Shown: positions 60,211 through 64,000 of the stretch, piece after piece
Layout of the letters: each line of letters starts with the position of its first letter
How positions within the stretch are numbered: position 1 is the stretch's first letter
Assembly: GCA_040902305.1 (NCBI GenBank)
Contig: JBBDXN010000040.1
Span: forward strand, 1 to 64,000
Length of the DNA: 64,000 bases
Reading direction: 5' to 3'
From: CAMLFJ01 sp040902305
GTDB lineage: Bacteria; Methylomirabilota; Methylomirabilia; Rokubacteriales; CSP1-6
Made by a program: the position numbers and the translations under genes
Notes under the pieces: generated by a model
The model's input: the letters and a program-made list of their open reading frames with translations, nothing else
What the model was told of the DNA's origin: nothing
Databases searched by the model: none

Positions 60211-61379
60211 CTATATAGAAGGAAGGGCCGCCGCGCCCGGGCGAAGGCGGCCAGGTCGCCCCGCCAGGAGGCCTCCATGCGCGCGAGCGGCGTGCCGCGC
60301 TCGACGTCGAGGCGGATCCGGTCGGTGCCGCAGATGAGATCGATCGGCAGCTTCTTCCACTGGAACTCGTAGGGCGGCCGCTTCCAGCGGAACCCGCTCG
60401 GGGCCTGCCGGCGCGCCTCGATGATCAGGGCCAGGTAGGTCGCGTAGGACTTGAAGCGGTCCCAGTCGGTGACGTGCACCTGCACGCCGCCGCAGGTGCG
60501 CCCGGCCCACTTGTGGAAGGCGGGTTCGAAGGCGGCGCCGCGGAAGCGCACCCCGGGCAGCCCGCGGCGCTCGAGCGCGGCGGCCAGCTTCGCGCCGTCG
60601 AGATAGGGCGCGCCGACCCACTCGAAGGGCCGGGTGGTGCCGCGGCCCTCGGAGAGATTGGTGCCCTCGAGCAGGCAGCCGCCGGGATAGACGCGCGCGG
60701 TATCGGGGGTGGGCATGTTGGGCGACGGCGCCACCCACGGCAGCTCGGTGTCCTCCCAGAGCATCGCGCGGCGCCAGCCCGCCATCGGCACCACGGTCAG
60801 GTCGCACCCGAGCCCCTGCGTCTCGTTGTGATACGCGGCCAGCTCCGCGATGGTCAGGCCGTGGCGGATGGGCAGCGGGTAGAGGCCCACGAAGGAGGCG
60901 AAGCGCGGATCCGCCCAGTTGCCCTCGAGGCGCTCGCCCCCCAGCGGATTCGGCCGGTCCAGGACGATCACCGGCTTGCCCATCCGCGCGCAGACGCGCA
61001 TGGCCAGCACGGTGGTCCACGCGAACGTGTAGTAGCGCGAGCCCACGTCCTGGAGATCGACGACCAGCACGTCGATATCCCGCAGCATCGCGGGAGTCGG
61101 CTCGAGGCGCCTGCCGTAGAGGCTGTGCACCCGCAGGCGCCGGGCGCGGTCGTACTCGGGGCCGATATGCGCGTGGTCCTGCGCCACGCCGGCCAGGCCG
61201 TGCTCCGGCGCGAACAGCGCGGTGAGGCGCACGCGGCGCAGCCGCCGGATCACGTCGGCGGCGTGGGTGAGATCGCGCGTGACCGAGGCCGGGTGGGCGA
61301 GCAGGCCCACGCGGCGGCCGGCGAGGAGCGAGGGCAGGCGCGAGCCGAGGACGTCGAGGCCGGAGCGAACGCCGATCAT
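60207..61379 (-). CDS. DUF1343/NamZ-type exo-beta-N-acetylmuramidase
   Basis: A 390-residue DUF1343 protein. Family members of the NamZ type (GH171) remove MurNAc from the ends of glycan chains. GLLAHPASVTRD, LFAPEHGLAG (with the catalytic-region Glu), LVVDLQDVGSRYYTF and VLDRPNPLGG are the conserved blocks. No signal peptide is evident, although some homologues are exported. It is coupled to a NagZ-type gene, so the pair would split peptidoglycan fragments into single sugars. A CATGGT/ACCATG dyad and a TACCAT hexamer lie 8-21 nt upstream of the start. Confidence 0.89.
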   Translation of the reverse strand: MIGVRSGLDVLGSRLPSLLAGRRVGLLAHPASVTRDLTHAADVIRRLRRVRLTALFAPEHGLAGVAQDHAHIGPEYDRARRLRVHSLYGRRLEPTPAMLRDIDVLVVDLQDVGSRYYTFAWTTVLAMRVCARMGKPVIVLDRPNPLGGERLEGNWADPRFASFVGLYPLPIRHGLTIAELAAYHNETQGLGCDLTVVPMAGWRRAMLWEDTELPWVAPSPNMPTPDTARVYPGGCLLEGTNLSEGRGTTRPFEWVGAPYLDGAKLAAALERRGLPGVRFRGAAFEPAFHKWAGRTCGGVQVHVTDWDRFKSYATYLALIIEARRQAPSGFRWKRPPYEFQWKKLPIDLICGTDRIRLDVERGTPLARMEASWRGDLAAFARARRPFLLYR

Positions 61380-61415
61380 CTGCTCCCATGGTAAACCATG
61401 ATCCGGTCAGAACTC

Positions 61416-61459
61416 ACCGATTACTGGGTATAAATTCACCGACTGATGGGTAGAATATC
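61416..61459 (+). promoter_or_regulatory. 22-bp direct repeats with -10 elements before the DUF4143 ATPase
   Basis: Two copies of a 22-bp unit (starting ACCGA at 61416 and 61438, 16 of 22 identical) each carry a -10-like hexamer, TATAAA (61429-61434) and TAGAAT (61451-61456). The second ends 6 nt before ATG 61463. Twenty-two bp is two helical turns, as for paired operator sites. Confidence 0.55.
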
Positions 61460-61462
61460 ACC

Positions 61463-62680
61463 ATGATTCGACGGCATATCGAGGGCCCGCTCCGAGAGGC
61501 GCTCGCCGATACGCCGGTGGTCCTCCTGGTCGGCGCTCGCCACACGGGAAAGAGCACGCTCGCACAGACCGTGGTCCCGCCGAGCCGATATCTGAGCCTG
61601 GACGACGCGACGATCCTCGCCTCAGCTCGGGCGGCGCCCCCCGAGTTCGTTGCCGGCTTCGACCAGCTCGTGGTCATCGATGAGGTCCAGCGCGCCCCGG
61701 AGCTGCTCCTTGCCATCAAGGCGTCCGTGGACCGGCGGAGGAGCGCGGGACGCTTTCTCCTGACCGGGTCAGCGAACGTGATGATGATGCCTCGGATCGC
61801 CGATTCACTCGTGGGCCGCATGGAGCATCTGACCCTGTGGCCTTTTTCGCAAGGGGAGATATCGAGGCACAAGGAGGGGTTCCTCGACGCGGTATGGGGG
61901 GATCGTCTCCCCGGTGGAGCCGGCGGCATCAGTGTCGCGCAGCTTGTCGAGCGAGTCACGCGTGGCGGCTACCCGGTGGCGTACAGCCGCAACGAGCCCC
62001 GGCGGCGCGCATGGTTCAGGTCATACGTGACCGGTGTGGTGCAGCGGGATGTCCGTGATCTGACCCGCATCGAGGGCCTCACCGCGTTGCCGCGGCTCTT
62101 GGCGGTGCTGGCGGCGCGGCCCGCGTCCGTTCTGAACCTGGCCGACGTGAGCCGGGATCTCGGCGTCCCGTACACCACCCTGCAGCGGTACGTCGCGCTC
62201 CTCGAAACGGTGTTTCTCATCCGCGCGGTTCCGGCCTGGTCCGGGAACCTCGGTCACCGCGTGACGAAGACTCACAAGGTCGTCTTCGTGGATCCCGCGC
62301 TCGCCGCGGCGCTCCTTCACGCCTCGGCGGCGCGCCTCGTGAAGGACGGAACCCTTGCCGGGCATTTGATCGAGAACTTCGTCGCAATGGAGCTCGTGAA
62401 GCAGGCATCCTGGCACGCCGACGAGCCCCGGATCTACCACTTCCGGACGCCGAAGAGGGCTGAGGTGGACGTGGTGCTCGAGGTGGACGGGCGGGTCGTG
62501 GGGATCGAGATCAAGGGGTCGGACCGCGTGACCGAGGGCGACTTCCGGGGACTCCGCGCACTCGCACAGCTGGCCGGGCGCCGCTTTCACCGCGGCCTCG
62601 TGCTGTATCGGGGCGAGCGGATGGTCCCATTCGCGCCGAATCTTCACGCGGCGCCGCTGACGTCCGTGTGGGCCTGGTAG
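61463..62680 (+). CDS. AAA ATPase with DUF4143 domain
   Basis: A 405-residue DNA- or RNA-associated ATPase of the archaeal-type AAA_14/DUF4143 family, commonly found in stress, defence or toxin-like settings. Walker A GARHTGKST is at 24-32, Walker B VVIDEVQRAPELL near 73-85, and FLLTGSANVMMMPR a sensor region near 107. The DUF4143 part includes GGYPVAY and RDVRDLTRIEGL, and a C-terminal nuclease-like fold has VGIEIKGSDRVTEGDF. Base composition is slightly less G+C-rich around its start, hinting at transfer. It is flanked by unrelated genes and has its own repeat-bearing promoter. Confidence 0.91.
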   Translation: MIRRHIEGPLREALADTPVVLLVGARHTGKSTLAQTVVPPSRYLSLDDATILASARAAPPEFVAGFDQLVVIDEVQRAPELLLAIKASVDRRRSAGRFLLTGSANVMMMPRIADSLVGRMEHLTLWPFSQGEISRHKEGFLDAVWGDRLPGGAGGISVAQLVERVTRGGYPVAYSRNEPRRRAWFRSYVTGVVQRDVRDLTRIEGLTALPRLLAVLAARPASVLNLADVSRDLGVPYTTLQRYVALLETVFLIRAVPAWSGNLGHRVTKTHKVVFVDPALAAALLHASAARLVKDGTLAGHLIENFVAMELVKQASWHADEPRIYHFRTPKRAEVDVVLEVDGRVVGIEIKGSDRVTEGDFRGLRALAQLAGRRFHRGLVLYRGERMVPFAPNLHAAPLTSVWAW

Positions 62681-62681
62681 C

Positions 62682-63833
62682 TCAGATGCCGGCGGTCTCG
62701 CGCGCGGGCAGCTCGACCACGCCGCCGCCCACCACCGACAGCTCGCCGTCCTGGTTGCGCGCCTCCTGCTCGATCTCGACCAGGTGGCGGCGGTCCTCGA
62801 CGCGCTTGCCGGTGACGCGGCCCTCGATGATCAGGTAGTCGCCTTCCGGGTTGTGCCGGCGGATCTTGCAGTGGGCGCGGCGCAGGGAGCCGTCGTCGCC
62901 CATCCAGTTGGTGAGGTGGTGGGTGAGCCAGGAGCAGCGCTCCGGGCCGTAGTCGTAGGCGCCGGGCGCGCCCACCGCGGTGGCGAACTCGTGCTCCCAG
63001 TGCACGCGCTCCGGGCAGTCCGGGATGCCGAAGCGGTTCTTGATCCCGAGGCCCGCGTGCCGCGTGATCTGCTTCCAGTTGAGCTTGTTGGCGCGGATGT
63101 AGAGGCCGCCCCAGCCCTGCGCGTAGGCGATGAAGCCGGTCACCGTCATCGGGCCCTTCGCCATCTTCGGCAGCTGCTCGCCCACCGTCACGTCCTGCCA
63201 GTAGCGCGGGGTGGCGCCGCGCACGTCCTCGGCGGCATAGAGGCCATACACGTGGGCCAGCTCCTCGTCGGAGTAGCGCCGGAGCGGCCGGCTCTTCACG
63301 TCGGCGTACTTGGAGCCCTGCTCGCGCGCGTGGTCGCGCTCGGTGCGGAAGCACCAGCTATCCGCCTCGGCCAGCAGCTCGCCCTTCTGGTTGCGGAACG
63401 TCACGTGGTAGATCTGCTGCACCGCGCGGCCCGCGAAGCGCGTCTCGTGCTCGATCAGGTCCTTGAGCCAGGCCTCGGTGGCGATCTCGTCGTTGCGCCG
63501 CGCCGGCTGGTGCCACGTCCAGTCGGCGCCGGCCCACATGGCGTGCACGCCCGAGAGCCCGCCCACGTAGCCCGAGATGATGCGGCTCGTCGCGAAGAGG
63601 AAGCTCGGCGGGGCGATGATCCCGCGGTACCGCGTGCGCGCCGCGTAGGCCGGGTCGCACCAGAGCGGGTTGTCGTCGCCGATGCCGTGGGCGTAGTGGC
63701 GGATATTGTCGCGGGTGGCCTCGTGGCACCACGGCTCGAGCGTGTCGGTGATCGGCACCCCGATGCGGCGGCGCAGGTCGTCGAGCCCCTGCTGGGTGAT
63801 CTTGGGGAACAGCGGCTGGGTCTCGGGCGCCAT
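62682..63833 (-). CDS. MaoC/FAS1-like double-hotdog acyl dehydratase
   Basis: A 383-residue protein with two hotdog halves. The N-terminal half has YAHGIGDDNPLWCDP at about 47-61, the FAS1/mesaconyl-CoA hydratase-like motif with Asp and His-region residues, and TRYRGIIAPPSFLFA. The C-terminal half (VTVGEQLPKMAKGPMTVTGF) is the MaoC side. It is expected to hydrate or dehydrate an acyl-CoA, such as a mesaconyl- or 3-hydroxyacyl-CoA. ATG 63833 is preceded by AGGAG that overlaps the stop region of an acyl-CoA ligase gene, so the two are co-expressed. Confidence 0.9.
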   Translation of the reverse strand: MAPETQPLFPKITQQGLDDLRRRIGVPITDTLEPWCHEATRDNIRHYAHGIGDDNPLWCDPAYAARTRYRGIIAPPSFLFATSRIISGYVGGLSGVHAMWAGADWTWHQPARRNDEIATEAWLKDLIEHETRFAGRAVQQIYHVTFRNQKGELLAEADSWCFRTERDHAREQGSKYADVKSRPLRRYSDEELAHVYGLYAAEDVRGATPRYWQDVTVGEQLPKMAKGPMTVTGFIAYAQGWGGLYIRANKLNWKQITRHAGLGIKNRFGIPDCPERVHWEHEFATAVGAPGAYDYGPERCSWLTHHLTNWMGDDGSLRRAHCKIRRHNPEGDYLIIEGRVTGKRVEDRRHLVEIEQEARNQDGELSVVGGGVVELPARETAGI

Positions 63834-63844
63834 CGCTCACTCTC

Positions 63845-64000
63845 CTAGGACGTGGGAACGGCGCCGGCCTCGCGCTCGCGGAGCACCTTGCGGTTCACCT
63901 TGCCGGCCGGCGTCTTGGGCAGCTCGGACACGAACTCGACGACGCGGGGATACTCGTGCTGGGCGAGCCGGGTGCGCGTCCAGTCCTGCAGCTCGCGGGC
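63845..64000 (-). CDS. AMP-dependent acyl-CoA synthetase, C-terminal end (partial)
   Basis: The last 51 codons of an ANL-family ligase, cut by the window edge. LAQHEYPRVVEFVSELPKT leads into PAGKVNRKVLR, the A10 motif with the catalytic Lys for adenylation. It would activate a carboxylic acid to its CoA ester. Its stop at 63845 is 12 bp before the MaoC-like start, consistent with a shared acid-degradation operon. The substrate-binding domain lies outside the window. Confidence 0.9.
   Translation of the reverse strand, partial: ARELQDWTRTRLAQHEYPRVVEFVSELPKTPAGKVNRKVLREREAGAVPTS

Overview
The window is about 70% G+C and almost wall-to-wall bacterial genes, mostly single-domain enzymes of acyl-CoA, organic-acid and branched-chain amino-acid metabolism, plus several signalling proteins. 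No rRNA, tRNA, CRISPR, transposase or phage gene was seen. The mix of many acyl-CoA dehydrogenases, hydratases, ligases and CoA-transferases, a full Liv-type ABC transporter, MetE-core paralogues, CHASE2 adenylate cyclases and leaderless-looking promoters fits an uncultured soil or sediment bacterium such as Candidatus Rokubacteria/Methylomirabilota. That placement is an inference from style and content, not from a marker gene. Four runs of N (13902-14001, 21079-21088, 53169-53178, 59142-59151), three of them beside G/C homopolymers, show a scaffolded draft assembly.

Layout. 1-3480: a tightly coupled minus-strand operon (acetyltransferase, HMG-CoA lyase family, O-methyltransferase, unknown protein, acetyltransferase) interrupted by a five-copy 62-bp tandem array. 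3502-8115: acyl-CoA dehydrogenase, enoyl-CoA hydratase, class III CoA-transferase, DUF169 protein, YceI protein. 8218-11128: DUF2339 membrane protein and a CGNR zinc-finger regulator. 11100-15154: a FecR-domain protein and a frameshifted GAF hybrid histidine kinase behind a good sigma-54 promoter with an upstream dyad. 15248-25505: two MetE-core proteins flanking a Liv transporter, a lipid-binding-like protein, a hydrolase, an enoyl-CoA hydratase and a second acyl-CoA dehydrogenase. 25534-31833: PrpF family protein, aconitase, citrate synthase family protein and a thiamine-diphosphate decarboxylase, resembling a 2-methylcitrate or related tricarboxylate route. 31912-35328: the late heme genes hemE, hemH and hemY. 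35356-40476: double-receiver response regulator, CHASE2 adenylate cyclase, metallophosphoesterase, epoxide hydrolase. 40476-43991: a B12-dependent acyl-CoA mutase set (small subunit, CoA ligase, large subunit) with the residue signature of 2-hydroxyisobutyryl-CoA mutase. 44019-53871: a large hybrid kinase, cupin, DUF523 remnant, malate/lactate dehydrogenase, amidohydrolase, secreted protein, sugar-kinase-like ATPase, MlaC-like protein and a second CHASE2 cyclase. 53942-64000: sodium:solute symporter, ferritin-like diiron protein, pirin, cation efflux protein, thioesterase, NagZ and NamZ-type glycosidases, DUF4143 ATPase, MaoC-type dehydratase and the C-terminus of an acyl-CoA ligase.

Three sequence-level themes cut across these genes. 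First, about a dozen transcription units have a -10-like hexamer only 5-10 nt before the start codon and no ribosome binding site, so leaderless transcription seems common. Second, a family of nested palindromes (core CCCTCACCCTGCCCTCTCCCC and its complement) sits between genes about ten times and supplies the C-terminal tail and stop codon of at least three proteins. Third, translation-start regions have been tandemly duplicated at least twice, most strikingly as a chain of 21-codon mini-ORFs linked by ATGA overlaps in front of the O-methyltransferase gene.
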